DNA from: Streptomyces carminius
GTDB lineage: Bacteria > Actinomycetota > Actinomycetes > Streptomycetales > Streptomycetaceae
Direction of reading: 5' to 3'
Assembly (NCBI RefSeq): GCF_002794255.1
Contig: NZ_PGGW01000067.1
Location: 124,001 to 188,000, forward strand
Length of the DNA: 64,000 bases
A program made the position numbers and the translations under genes. Below are positions 50,101 through 58,053 of this stretch, piece by piece (within the stretch, counting starts at the first letter, position 1; each line of letters starts with the position of its first letter). The notes below the pieces were generated by a model, which worked only from the letters and a program-made list of their open reading frames with translations, searched no databases and was not told the DNA's origin.

Positions 50101-51468
50101 TTGGCAGACCCCAGATCCCCGCTCACCGCCGAGGAGCTGAGGCGGCGGGTGGCGGCCGGGGACATCGACACCGTCGTCCTGGCCTTCACCGACATGCAGG
50201 GCAGACTCCAGGGCAAGCGGTTCGCCGCCCCGTTCTTCCTCGACGAGGTGCTCGAACACGGCACCGAGGGCTGCAACTACCTGCTCGCCGTGGACGCCGA
50301 CATGAACACCGTCGACGGTTACGCCATGTCCTCCTGGGAGAAGGGCTACGGGGACTTCGCCCTGCACGGCGACCCGGCCACCCTGCGCCTGACCCCCTGG
50401 AACCCGGGCACGGCCCTGATCACCGCCGACCTCGCCTGGCACGACGGGACGCCCGTGGCCGCCTCGCCGCGCCAGGTGCTGCGCCGCCAGCTCGACCGGC
50501 TGGCCGGGCACGGCCGGCGCGCGTACGCGGGCACCGAGCTGGAGTTCCTCGTCTTCCGCGACACCTACGAGTCGGCCTGGGAGCGCGGCTACCGCGGCCT
50601 GACCCCGGCCAACCAGTACAACGTGGACTACTCCGTGCTGGGCACCGGCCGGATCGAGCCGCTGCTGCGCCGCATCCGCAACGAGATGGCCGCCGCCGGG
50701 ATGGCGGTGGAGTCCGCCAAGGGCGAGTGCAACCTCGGCCAGCACGAGATCGTCTTCCGCTACGCCGACGCGCTGACCACCTGCGACCAGCACTCCGTCT
50801 ACAAGACCGGCGCCAAGGAGATCGCCGCCCAGGAGGGCGTGGCGCTCACCTTCATGGCCAAGTACGACGAGCGCGAGGGCAATTCCTGCCACATCCACCT
50901 CTCGCTGCGCGACGCCGACGGCCGGCCCGTCCTCGCCGACGACGACGCCCCGCACGGCATGTCGGGCCTGATGAGGCACTTCCTGGCCGGGCAGCTCGCC
51001 ACGCTGCGCGAGTTCACCCTGCTGTACGCACCCAACGTCAACTCCTACAAGCGCTTCCGGCCCGGCTCCTTCGCCCCCACCGCCGTCGCCTGGGGACCGG
51101 ACAACCGCACCTGCGCCCTGCGGATCGTCGGCCACGGCGCCTCGCTGCGGCTGGAGAACCGCCTCCCCGGCGGCGACGTCAACCCGTACCTGGCCGTCGC
51201 GGGCATGATCGCGGCCGGGCTGCACGGCGTCGAGCACGGACTGGAACTCCCCGGGCCGTGCACCGGCAACGCCTACGCCGGCGGCGCCGAGCGGGTCCCG
51301 GCCACCCTGCGCGAGGCCGCCGCACTGTGGCGGGACAGCCGGCTCGCCCGGGAGGCCTTCGGCGAGGAGGTGGTCGAGCACTACGCCAACATGGCCCGCG
51401 TCGAGCAGGAGGCGTACGACACGGCCGTCACGGACTGGGAGCGCTACCGCTCCTTCGAGCGGATGTGA
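50101..51468 (+). CDS. glnA4: glutamine synthetase-like gamma-glutamyl amine ligase (GlnA4-like)
   Basis: A 455-residue enzyme of the glutamine synthetase superfamily that joins glutamate to amines. It has the N-terminal beta-grasp (TVVLAFTDMQGRLQGKRFAAPFF), the catalytic domain with AGTELEFLVF, KGECNLGQHEIVF, NSCHIHLSL, the flexible loop NSYKRFRPGSFAPT and ENRLPGGDVNPYLA. It lacks the usual adenylylation Tyr region. In S. coelicolor the gene in this position (glnA4) acts on ethanolamine; the symbol is given by context. The start is a TTG at 50101 with AGGAG 6 bases upstream. It is first in a tight operon with an aldehyde dehydrogenase (13-base gap) and an SDR. Confidence 0.85.
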   Translation: MADPRSPLTAEELRRRVAAGDIDTVVLAFTDMQGRLQGKRFAAPFFLDEVLEHGTEGCNYLLAVDADMNTVDGYAMSSWEKGYGDFALHGDPATLRLTPWNPGTALITADLAWHDGTPVAASPRQVLRRQLDRLAGHGRRAYAGTELEFLVFRDTYESAWERGYRGLTPANQYNVDYSVLGTGRIEPLLRRIRNEMAAAGMAVESAKGECNLGQHEIVFRYADALTTCDQHSVYKTGAKEIAAQEGVALTFMAKYDEREGNSCHIHLSLRDADGRPVLADDDAPHGMSGLMRHFLAGQLATLREFTLLYAPNVNSYKRFRPGSFAPTAVAWGPDNRTCALRIVGHGASLRLENRLPGGDVNPYLAVAGMIAAGLHGVEHGLELPGPCTGNAYAGGAERVPATLREAAALWRDSRLAREAFGEEVVEHYANMARVEQEAYDTAVTDWERYRSFERM

Positions 51469-51481
51469 GAGGAGGACGGCC

Positions 51482-52882
51482 GTGCCCCGGACGCTTCCCG
51501 GAACCGGTGCCGGACACGAACACGAGCACCGGGTGCGCAACCCGGCCACCGGGGAGGTGATCGCGACCGTCCCCGCCACCCCGCCCGCCGGGGTCGGCGC
51601 GGCCGTCCGGCGGGCCGCCGCCGCGCAGGAGCGCTGGGCGGCCCTCGCCCCCGGCGACCGGGCCCGGCTGCTGCGCCGCTTCGCCGCCGCCGTCGACGAC
51701 CACCTGGACGAGCTGGCCGCCCTGGAGGTGCGCGAGGCCGGGCACCCGGTCGGCAACGCGCGCTGGGAGGCGGGCAACGTCCGCGATCTGCTGGAGTACG
51801 CGGCCGGGGGAGTGGAGCGGCTGACCGGCCGCCAGATCCCCGTCGCGGGCGGGGTCGACCTCACCTTCGCCGAGCCGCTCGGCGTCGTCGCCGTCATCGC
51901 CCCCTGGAACTTCCCCATGCCCGTCGCCGCCTGGGGCACCGCCCCGGCGCTGGCCGCGGGCAACGCCGTCCTCCTCAAACCCGCCGAGACCACCCCGCTC
52001 ACCGCGCTGCGGCTGGCCGAACTCGCCCTGGCGGCGGGCCTTCCCGAGCACCTGTTCCAGGTACTGCCCGGCGCCGGGCCGGTCACGGGCACCGCGCTGG
52101 TGGAGCACCCGGGGGTCGCCAAGGTCGTCTTCACCGGCTCCACGGCCGTCGGGAAGGAGATCATGGCCCGCTGCGCGGCCCGGGTGAAACGCGTGACACT
52201 GGAGCTGGGCGGCAAGAGCCCCAACATCGTCTTCGCCGACGCCGACCTCGAACGCGCCGCAGCCGCCGCACCCGCCTCCTTCCTGGACAACTCCGGACAG
52301 GACTGCTGCGCCCGCAGCCGCGTCCTGGTCCAGCGGTCCGTGTACGACCGCTTCCTGGAGCTGCTGGAACCGGCCGTCCACGCGTTCACCGCCGGCGACC
52401 CGGCCGATCCCGCCACCATGATGGGCCCGCTGATCTCCGCCGCCCACCGCGAGCGGGTCCGCTCCCACGTCCCCGAGGACGCCCCCGCCGCCATCCGCGG
52501 GAAGGTGCCCTCCGGACCCGGCTACTGGTATCCGGCGACCGTCCTCACCGACGCCCGGCCGGACGACCCCGTCGCGGTGGAGGAGGTGTTCGGCCCCGTC
52601 GCCGTCGTCCTCCCCTTCGACGACGAGGCCGAGGCCGTCCGGCTGGCCAACGCCGGCGACTACGGCCTGTCCGGCTCGGTGTGGACCCGTGACCTCTCCC
52701 GCGCCCTGCGCACGGCGCGCGCCGTCGCCGCGGGCAACCTCTCCGTCAACTCCCACAGCAGCGTGCGCTACTGGACCCCCTTCGGCGGCTACAAGCAGTC
52801 CGGCCTCGGCCGTGAACTCGGCCCGGACGCGCTGGCCGCCTTCACCGAGACCAAGAACGTCTTCATCGGCACGGAGGAGTGA
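51482..52882 (+). CDS. aldehyde dehydrogenase
   Basis: A 466-residue NAD(P)-dependent enzyme that oxidises an aldehyde to an acid. The family motifs are AVIAPWNFPMPV, NAVLLKPAETTPLTAL, VVFTGSTAVGKEIM, the catalytic Glu in TLELGGKSPNIV and the nucleophilic Cys in NSGQDCCARSRV, followed by EVFGPVAVVLPF and PFGGYKQSGLGRELG. After gamma-glutamylation of an amino alcohol or amine, the product aldehyde would be its substrate. It starts with GTG at 51482, 13 bases after glnA4, and the SDR start is 3 bases after its stop. The operon structure argues for a shared substrate path. Confidence 0.9.
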   Translation: MPRTLPGTGAGHEHEHRVRNPATGEVIATVPATPPAGVGAAVRRAAAAQERWAALAPGDRARLLRRFAAAVDDHLDELAALEVREAGHPVGNARWEAGNVRDLLEYAAGGVERLTGRQIPVAGGVDLTFAEPLGVVAVIAPWNFPMPVAAWGTAPALAAGNAVLLKPAETTPLTALRLAELALAAGLPEHLFQVLPGAGPVTGTALVEHPGVAKVVFTGSTAVGKEIMARCAARVKRVTLELGGKSPNIVFADADLERAAAAAPASFLDNSGQDCCARSRVLVQRSVYDRFLELLEPAVHAFTAGDPADPATMMGPLISAAHRERVRSHVPEDAPAAIRGKVPSGPGYWYPATVLTDARPDDPVAVEEVFGPVAVVLPFDDEAEAVRLANAGDYGLSGSVWTRDLSRALRTARAVAAGNLSVNSHSSVRYWTPFGGYKQSGLGRELGPDALAAFTETKNVFIGTEE

Positions 52883-52885
52883 GCA

Positions 52886-53776
52886 TTGACCGCAGCGGCA
52901 GGGGAACCGGCGGACGGGGCGGCCCGCGGTACGGCGGGCGGGACGGCGGGTGCGCCGGTGGGGGAGGCGGTGGGCGCCGAGACGGCCGTGGCCGGCCCGG
53001 CGGCCACCGTCTGCCGCCGGCTGGTGGGCCGTACCGCCGTCGTCACCGGGGCGGGCAGCGGCATCGGACTGGCCGGCGCCCGCCGGCTGGCCGCCGAGGG
53101 CGCCCAGGTGGTCTGCGCCGACATCGACCCCGAGCGCGGCCGGGCCGCCGCCGAGGAGACCGGCGGGCTGTACGTCGCCGCCGACGTCACCGACCCCGGT
53201 CAGGTCGAGGCGCTCTTCGAGACCGCGTACGGGACCTACGGCTCGGTCGACGTCGCCTTCAACAACGCGGGCATCTCCCCGCCCGACGACGACTCCATCC
53301 TCACCACCGGCCTGGACGCCTGGCGGCGGGTGCAGGAGACCAACCTCACCTCGGTGTACCTGTGCTGCAGGCACGTCCTGCCGTACATGCGGCGCCAGGG
53401 CCGCGGCTCGATCATCAACACAGCCTCCTTCGTCGCCGTCCTGGGTGCCGCCACCTCGCAGATCTCCTACACCGCCTCCAAGGGCGGGGTGCTGGCGATG
53501 TCCCGGGAGCTGGGCGTGCAGTTCGCCCGGGAGGGCATCCGGGTCAACGCCCTGTGCCCCGGACCGGTCGACACCCCGCTGCTGCGGGAGCTGTTCGCGA
53601 AGGACCCCGAGCGGGCGCGGCGGCGGCTGGTCCACGTCCCCATGGGCCGCTTCGCCCGGCCCGAGGAGATCGCGGCCGCCGTCGCCTTCCTGGCCAGCGA
53701 CGACTCCTCGTTCGTCAACGCCGCCGAGTTCCTGGTGGACGGCGGGATCTCGGGCGCCTACGTGACCCCGCTGTAG
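52886..53776 (+). CDS. SDR-family oxidoreductase
   Basis: A 296-residue short-chain dehydrogenase/reductase. The cofactor motif TGAGSGIG is in AVVTGAGSGIGLAGARRL, the NNAG motif is in VDVAFNNAGISPP, the catalytic Ser is in NTASFVAV, and Tyr and Lys are in YTASKGGVLAM. A 48-residue Gly/Ala-rich N-terminal extension precedes the fold. With a glutamine synthetase-like and an aldehyde dehydrogenase gene in the same operon, it may oxidise the gamma-glutamyl amino alcohol to the aldehyde, but that is inferred. The TTG at 52886 has GGAGGAG upstream, and the spacing to the previous gene is only 3 bases. Confidence 0.88.
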   Translation: MTAAAGEPADGAARGTAGGTAGAPVGEAVGAETAVAGPAATVCRRLVGRTAVVTGAGSGIGLAGARRLAAEGAQVVCADIDPERGRAAAEETGGLYVAADVTDPGQVEALFETAYGTYGSVDVAFNNAGISPPDDDSILTTGLDAWRRVQETNLTSVYLCCRHVLPYMRRQGRGSIINTASFVAVLGAATSQISYTASKGGVLAMSRELGVQFAREGIRVNALCPGPVDTPLLRELFAKDPERARRRLVHVPMGRFARPEEIAAAVAFLASDDSSFVNAAEFLVDGGISGAYVTPL

Positions 53777-53808
53777 CACGGCCCGTACTGCGGAGCGCGC
53801 ACAGCCAC

Positions 53809-53814
53809 TACTGT
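53809..53814 (+). promoter_or_regulatory. -10 element for a leaderless DUF2510 mRNA
   Basis: TACTGT ends 6 bases before the GTG at 53821 and is not accompanied by a Shine-Dalgarno sequence. It supports the GTG rather than the ATG at 53827. Confidence 0.45.
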
Positions 53815-53820
53815 TCACCC

Positions 53821-54717
53821 GTGAGCATGACGACGCCGCCCGGCTGGCATCCGGACCCCGGGCACACCGGCCCCGGACCGGCACCGGAACGCTGGTGGGA
53901 CGGCTCCGCCTGGACCGCCCACACCCGCTTCCCGGCCGGCCTCCCTCCGCAGGTCCCCCCGCCACCGGAGCGGCCGTCGCGCGGCCCGCTGGTGGCCGCC
54001 GTCATCGCCGCCGCGGTCGTGGTGACCGCGCTCGTCGCCGGGACGCTGCTCCTGCTGGGCGGCTCGGGGGAAGCCGGCGACCGGGCGCGTCCCGGCGGCG
54101 GCACCGGCGCCGACAAGAACCCCGGCGGCGATCCGACGGAAGACGGCACTCCGGGCGAGGGCCCGGAGGACTCCGAGGACGTGCCGCCGGACGGCGACGG
54201 TCCCGGCACCGCGGTCGACCGGACCAACGGTGTCAGCGTGCCCGTGCCCGAGGGCTGGAGCCAGGCGCGGACCGACACGGGGATCTGGCTGTCGAGCGGC
54301 TCCTACCCGTGCCCGGGGGACACGTCCCTGGGCTGTGTCCGCGGCGGGGTCTCCGTACGGCCCGCCGACCCCGGGGCGGGGACCGACCCCGAGGCGGTGG
54401 CCGAGGCGGACATCGCCCGCAACGCCGAGGAGTCCTACGACGCCAAGGCGTACGGCGGGGTCGCCGGCCACCAGGTCGTCTCCTCCGGCGAGGTCACCGT
54501 CGCCGGACAGCGCGGCCACCGGATCCGCTGGCGGATCGACAACCGGCTCGAACCCGACGCGTACGTGGAGTCGGTCGTCTTCCCCGCACCGGACGGCGGC
54601 CGGCTGCTGGTGATGCGGCTGGGCTTCGACGTCCACGCCGACGCCCCCTCCCCCGCCGAGATGGACCGCATCGTGTCGGGTGTCCGGGCCGCCGACGGCC
54701 CCGGCATGGAGGTCTGA
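53821..54717 (+). CDS. DUF2510-domain membrane protein
   Basis: A 298-residue protein with an N-terminal DUF2510 domain (PPGWHPDPGHTGPGPAPERWWDGSAWTAHTR), a Pro-rich stretch and one transmembrane helix (PLVAAVIAAAVVVTALVAGTLLLLG, about residues 58-82). A long acidic, Gly-rich linker follows, then an extracellular domain (VSVPVPEGWSQARTDTGIWLSS... GYSGV-type beta fold) with two Cys (YPCPGDTSLGCVRG). Such proteins are actinobacterial envelope proteins of unknown function. It precedes the DUF4142 gene by 149 bases. Confidence 0.75.
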   Translation: MSMTTPPGWHPDPGHTGPGPAPERWWDGSAWTAHTRFPAGLPPQVPPPPERPSRGPLVAAVIAAAVVVTALVAGTLLLLGGSGEAGDRARPGGGTGADKNPGGDPTEDGTPGEGPEDSEDVPPDGDGPGTAVDRTNGVSVPVPEGWSQARTDTGIWLSSGSYPCPGDTSLGCVRGGVSVRPADPGAGTDPEAVAEADIARNAEESYDAKAYGGVAGHQVVSSGEVTVAGQRGHRIRWRIDNRLEPDAYVESVVFPAPDGGRLLVMRLGFDVHADAPSPAEMDRIVSGVRAADGPGMEV

Positions 54718-54866
54718 GCACCGGTCGGCGGCTCGGGGCCCGGTGGCCCGGCGGGCTCGGTGAACCGCGTTTTGCTCATTCCCGTGCGTGTTTTCGGACG
54801 GCGGTGAACGCCCCGTCCGCCTCTCGCGTACCGCCGGGGAACGAGGCAGTGCAACGAGGAGGATCC

Positions 54867-55550
54867 ATGCGCCCGAACCGTTCCAGCCGCAGAGTCAGCA
54901 GGCGGGGGCTGCCGCCACGCGCGGTGGCCACCGCCGTGGCGGCGCTGCTCGTACTCGCGGCGATCCCCGTGCTGATCTCCCTGCAGTCCGGCAGCAGCCA
55001 GGCCGAGGAGGGGCACAACTCCGCCGCGGTCAACTCACAGGACAGCGGGAGCGGAACCGGGAATGTGGGCCCGGTCACCGATGTGGACGAGGACTTCCTC
55101 GTCAAGGTCCGGCAGGCCGGACTGTGGGAGATACCGGCCGGCAGGCTCGCCCAGACCAACGCGTCCAGCGAGGCCGTCAAGCGCGCGGGGCTGCATCTGA
55201 TCGACGGTCACTCCAAGCTCGACCAGCTCGTGCGCGAGGACGCCAAGATCCTCGGGGTCAAGATCCCCAATGAGGCCACCGAGGAGCAGCAGGGGTGGGT
55301 CAAGCAGCTGGAGCAGGCCCACGGCGAGGAGTTCGACCGGCTCTTCGCCAACCTGCTGCGCTCCTCGCACGGCAAGATCTTCGCCACCATCGGCGAGGTG
55401 CGTGCCGCCACCCAGAACGACCTGATCCGCAGGCACTCCCGGCAGGCCAACCAGACGGTCCTGGACCACTTGGAGGTGCTGGAGGACACCGGGCTGGTGG
55501 AGCCCGAGACCTTCGAGGAGGTGGAGGAGGCCGTCACCCCGTCCGAGTGA
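54867..55550 (+). CDS. DUF4142 family exported protein
   Basis: A 227-residue protein. The N-terminus has a signal anchor (AVATAVAALLVLAAIPVLISL), and the mature part is a four-helix DUF4142 domain, including FLVKVRQAGLWEIPAGRLAQTNASSEAVKRAGLHLIDGHSKL. Such domains are ferritin-like in fold and usually lack metal ligands; their role in the envelope is unknown. GAGGAGG precedes the ATG at 54867. It ends at a hairpin shared with the convergent PLP enzyme gene. Confidence 0.85.
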   Translation: MRPNRSSRRVSRRGLPPRAVATAVAALLVLAAIPVLISLQSGSSQAEEGHNSAAVNSQDSGSGTGNVGPVTDVDEDFLVKVRQAGLWEIPAGRLAQTNASSEAVKRAGLHLIDGHSKLDQLVREDAKILGVKIPNEATEEQQGWVKQLEQAHGEEFDRLFANLLRSSHGKIFATIGEVRAATQNDLIRRHSRQANQTVLDHLEVLEDTGLVEPETFEEVEEAVTPSE

Positions 55551-55568
55551 GACGGGCCCCGGTGAGGT

Positions 55569-55606
55569 GCCCGGCCCGTCCCCGCGGCAGACGGAGCGGG
55601 CCGGGC
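55569..55606. terminator. bidirectional hairpin, DUF4142 / PLP enzyme
   Basis: GCCCGGCCCG (55569-55578) pairs with CGGGCCGGGC (55597-55606) around an 18-base loop between the convergent stop codons. Confidence 0.75.
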
Positions 55607-55612
55607 CCCGGC

Positions 55613-56827
55613 TCACAGGAAGGTACGGCCCTCACCGCGGTACGTCGGCACCGTCGCCACCACCTTGTCGCCCTCGATCAGGTGGAGCGCGGCGAAGCGC
55701 TCGCACAGCTCCCCGGCCTTGGCGTGCCGGAACCACACCCTGTCCCCGAGCAGCAGGTCGTCCGCGGCCGGCCCGAGCAGCGGGGTCTGCACCTCGCCCG
55801 GCCCCTCCGCCGGGTCGTAGCGCAGCCCGGCGGGCAGGTACGGCACCGGCAGCCGGTCCCGGCCCGCGGGACCGGAGGCCGGGTAGCCGCCGCCGAGCAC
55901 CGTCACCACGCCCACCCCGGGACGCCGCACCACCGGCTGCGCGAACAGCGCCGCCGGACGGCCGGAGAACGCGGTGTAGTGGTCGAACAGCCGCGGCAGC
56001 AGCAGCCCCGAGCCCGCGGCGACCTCGGTGACCGCCTCCTCGGCGGCGGTGTGCTGCACGCTCCCGGTGCCGCCGCCGTTGACGAACTCCAGGTCCGGCG
56101 CGACCGCCCGTACCGCCCGCACCGCGGCCGCCCGCCGCCCGGCCAGCTCGCGCCGCGCGGCGGACTGCATCAGCCGCACCGCCCGCGACCGCAGCGGACG
56201 GCCGGGCACCGCGTCGCCCACCCCTGCGATGTGCCCCTCGTAGGCCATCAGCCCCACCAGCCGGAAGCCGGGGCGGCGCACCACCGAACGGGCCAGCGCG
56301 GCCAGTTCGGCGGGGGAGCGCAGCGGCGAGCGCCGGGCGCCGAACCGCAGCCGGCCGCCCAGCAGCCGCAGGGAGGTGTCCAGTTCCAGGCAGACCCGGA
56401 TCTCCTCCCGCCCGCCGTCGCGCGCGGCGTCGATCAGCGCGAGCTGGGCCGGGTCGTCGACCAGCACCGTCACGGCCGCGGCCAGTTCGGGGTCGCCGGC
56501 CAGCTCGGCGTATCCGGCCCGGTCCGCCGACGGGTAGGCGAGCAGTACGTCGCGGCACCCGGAGCGGGCCAGCCACAGCGACTCGGCGAGGGTGAAGCTC
56601 ATGACACCGGCGAACCCGTCCCGTGCCAGCGCCCGCTCCAGCAGGGCCCGGCAGCGCACGGACTTGCTCGCCACCCGGACCGGCTTGCCGCCTGCCCGGC
56701 GCACCAGATCGGTGGCGTTGGCGTCGAACGCGGCCAGGTCGACGACCGCGAGCGGCGCGTCCAGATGGACGGTGGCCCGGTCGTAGCGGGCCCGGTCGAC
56801 GGCGGGATCAGCGGTCAACTCGAACAT
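55613..56827 (-). CDS. PLP-dependent amino acid deaminase/aldolase (alanine racemase-like fold)
   Basis: A 404-residue enzyme with the alanine racemase N-terminal TIM barrel and a D-serine dehydratase-like C-terminal domain. The PLP lysine is in PVRVASKSVRCRALLERAL, and ELDTSLRLLGGRLRFGARRSPL and GLMAYEGHIAGVGD are typical of the DSD1/amino acid aldolase branch. The HH-type zinc motif of true D-serine dehydratases would be near the end (VWFRHAKAGELCERF). The substrate is likely a D-amino acid or 3-hydroxy amino acid. The ATG at 56827 starts the conserved region. Just upstream lies a 54-bp palindrome. Confidence 0.85.
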   Translation of the reverse strand: MFELTADPAVDRARYDRATVHLDAPLAVVDLAAFDANATDLVRRAGGKPVRVASKSVRCRALLERALARDGFAGVMSFTLAESLWLARSGCRDVLLAYPSADRAGYAELAGDPELAAAVTVLVDDPAQLALIDAARDGGREEIRVCLELDTSLRLLGGRLRFGARRSPLRSPAELAALARSVVRRPGFRLVGLMAYEGHIAGVGDAVPGRPLRSRAVRLMQSAARRELAGRRAAAVRAVRAVAPDLEFVNGGGTGSVQHTAAEEAVTEVAAGSGLLLPRLFDHYTAFSGRPAALFAQPVVRRPGVGVVTVLGGGYPASGPAGRDRLPVPYLPAGLRYDPAEGPGEVQTPLLGPAADDLLLGDRVWFRHAKAGELCERFAALHLIEGDKVVATVPTYRGEGRTFL

Positions 56828-56866
56828 CCCGGCAGCCTGCCAGAGGCGGCAGGGCCCGGGACAGCC

Positions 56867-56920
56867 CCGGGCAACCCGCTCCCCGCCCCGGGGCCCCGGG
56901 GCGGGGAGCGGGTTGCCCGG
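56867..56920. repeat. 54-bp perfect palindrome
   Basis: Bases 56867-56920 are an uninterrupted palindrome with 27-bp arms and centre GGGG/CCCC, checked pair by pair. It lies in the 224-base gap between the divergent PLP enzyme and membrane protein genes, 40 bases before the former start. It could form a hairpin or cruciform; it might also serve as a terminator for the minus-strand side. Confidence 0.95.
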
Positions 56921-57051
56921 ACCGCGTCCGTTCCCCGTAGAGTGACGCGAACACCACGCCCGAACTCTGGCCAGAGGTGTGATGTCCGAATACCAACCGG
57001 CCTGCCCCGAAAGGGAGTCGACGGGGCGGCACAGAGCGCGAGGGGGTGCCG

Positions 57052-58053
57052 GTGAGCACTGAGGCCGACCCGGTCCGGACCCCGGAACCGATGAGGTCCC
57101 GGCCCGTCGTGCCACCGCGACCCGCCGCCGAGCCGCGCCCGCCGCGGGCCGCGGGCGCCGTGCCGCCCATACCCACCGGGCCGCCGCCGGCCTTCCCGGG
57201 CCCGCGGGCCTTCCCGGACGGACCGCCGCCCGCGCACCCGGTCGTCCCGCCGCCCGCGCCGCCGTCCGTCCCGGTGCCGGAGCGCGCCGGGCGGCGGCCG
57301 GTCCGCACGGCGGCCGCGGCCCTGTGCCTCGTCCTCGGTTTCGGACTGCTCGGCGGGGCCGCCGCCGGGACCTGGCTCACCGGGGACTCCGGCGGGGGCA
57401 CCGCGGTCGGCTACGACGAGGCGCGCTCGCTGTGGCGGGAGACCCCCGTCGACACCCTCTTCCCCCCCACCCTGGACGGCTCCGGCGCCGGGCCCGGACA
57501 GGCCGACCGGCGCTGGGTCAGGATCGGGGTCGCCCCGGACGGCGGCTGCGCCGGGGCCTTCGACCCGCTGCTGGCCCGGGTGCTCTCCCCGGCCGGCTGC
57601 GAGCGGCTGCTGCGCGCCACCTACGTCGACGAGACCGGCAGCGGTGTCACCACCGTCGGGCTGCTGTTCACCGAGGCGGACCGCGCGGAGACGCGCGCCC
57701 TGCGGGAGCGGTTCGACCGGGAGGGACTCGCCCGCCGCGGCGACCTGATGCCCCGCCCCCACGCCGTGCCCGGCACCGCCGCCGCCGGCTTCGGCGACGC
57801 CCAGCGCGCGAGCTGGACGGTCCGGCCGCTGGCCGACGTGCCGGTCGTGGTCTACGCCGTCTCCGGCTTCGCCGACGGCCGGGCCGTCGAGGACCCGCGG
57901 CCCGCCGACGGGACCGGCGGGGCCGACCGGACCAGCGCCCCCGCCGAGTCGGGCCTGGGACACGACGCGCGGGGCATCGCCGACCGGATCGAGCGCGGGG
58001 TGCGCCGTGCCGCCGCACCCGGGACCACCGAGGGGGCCGGGAAGGACCGATGA
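57052..58053 (+). CDS. membrane protein coupled to a mycosin gene
   Basis: A 333-residue hypothetical protein. The N-terminal 85 residues are Pro-rich and disordered, followed by one transmembrane helix (TAAAALCLVLGFGLLGGAAAGTWL, about 88-111) and an extracellular domain (YDEARSLWRETPVDTLFPPTLD ... RRWVRIGVAPDGGCAGAF ... GCERLLRATYVD) with two cysteines. The stop overlaps the start of the mycosin-type protease by 4 bases, so they are translated together and probably work as a pair in the envelope. The GTG at 57052 is used, with AGGGG 6 bases upstream; a GTG at 57046 is also possible. TTGCCC-N19-TAGAGT (56913-56943) is a possible promoter. Confidence 0.75.
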   Translation: MSTEADPVRTPEPMRSRPVVPPRPAAEPRPPRAAGAVPPIPTGPPPAFPGPRAFPDGPPPAHPVVPPPAPPSVPVPERAGRRPVRTAAAALCLVLGFGLLGGAAAGTWLTGDSGGGTAVGYDEARSLWRETPVDTLFPPTLDGSGAGPGQADRRWVRIGVAPDGGCAGAFDPLLARVLSPAGCERLLRATYVDETGSGVTTVGLLFTEADRAETRALRERFDREGLARRGDLMPRPHAVPGTAAAGFGDAQRASWTVRPLADVPVVVYAVSGFADGRAVEDPRPADGTGGADRTSAPAESGLGHDARGIADRIERGVRRAAAPGTTEGAGKDR

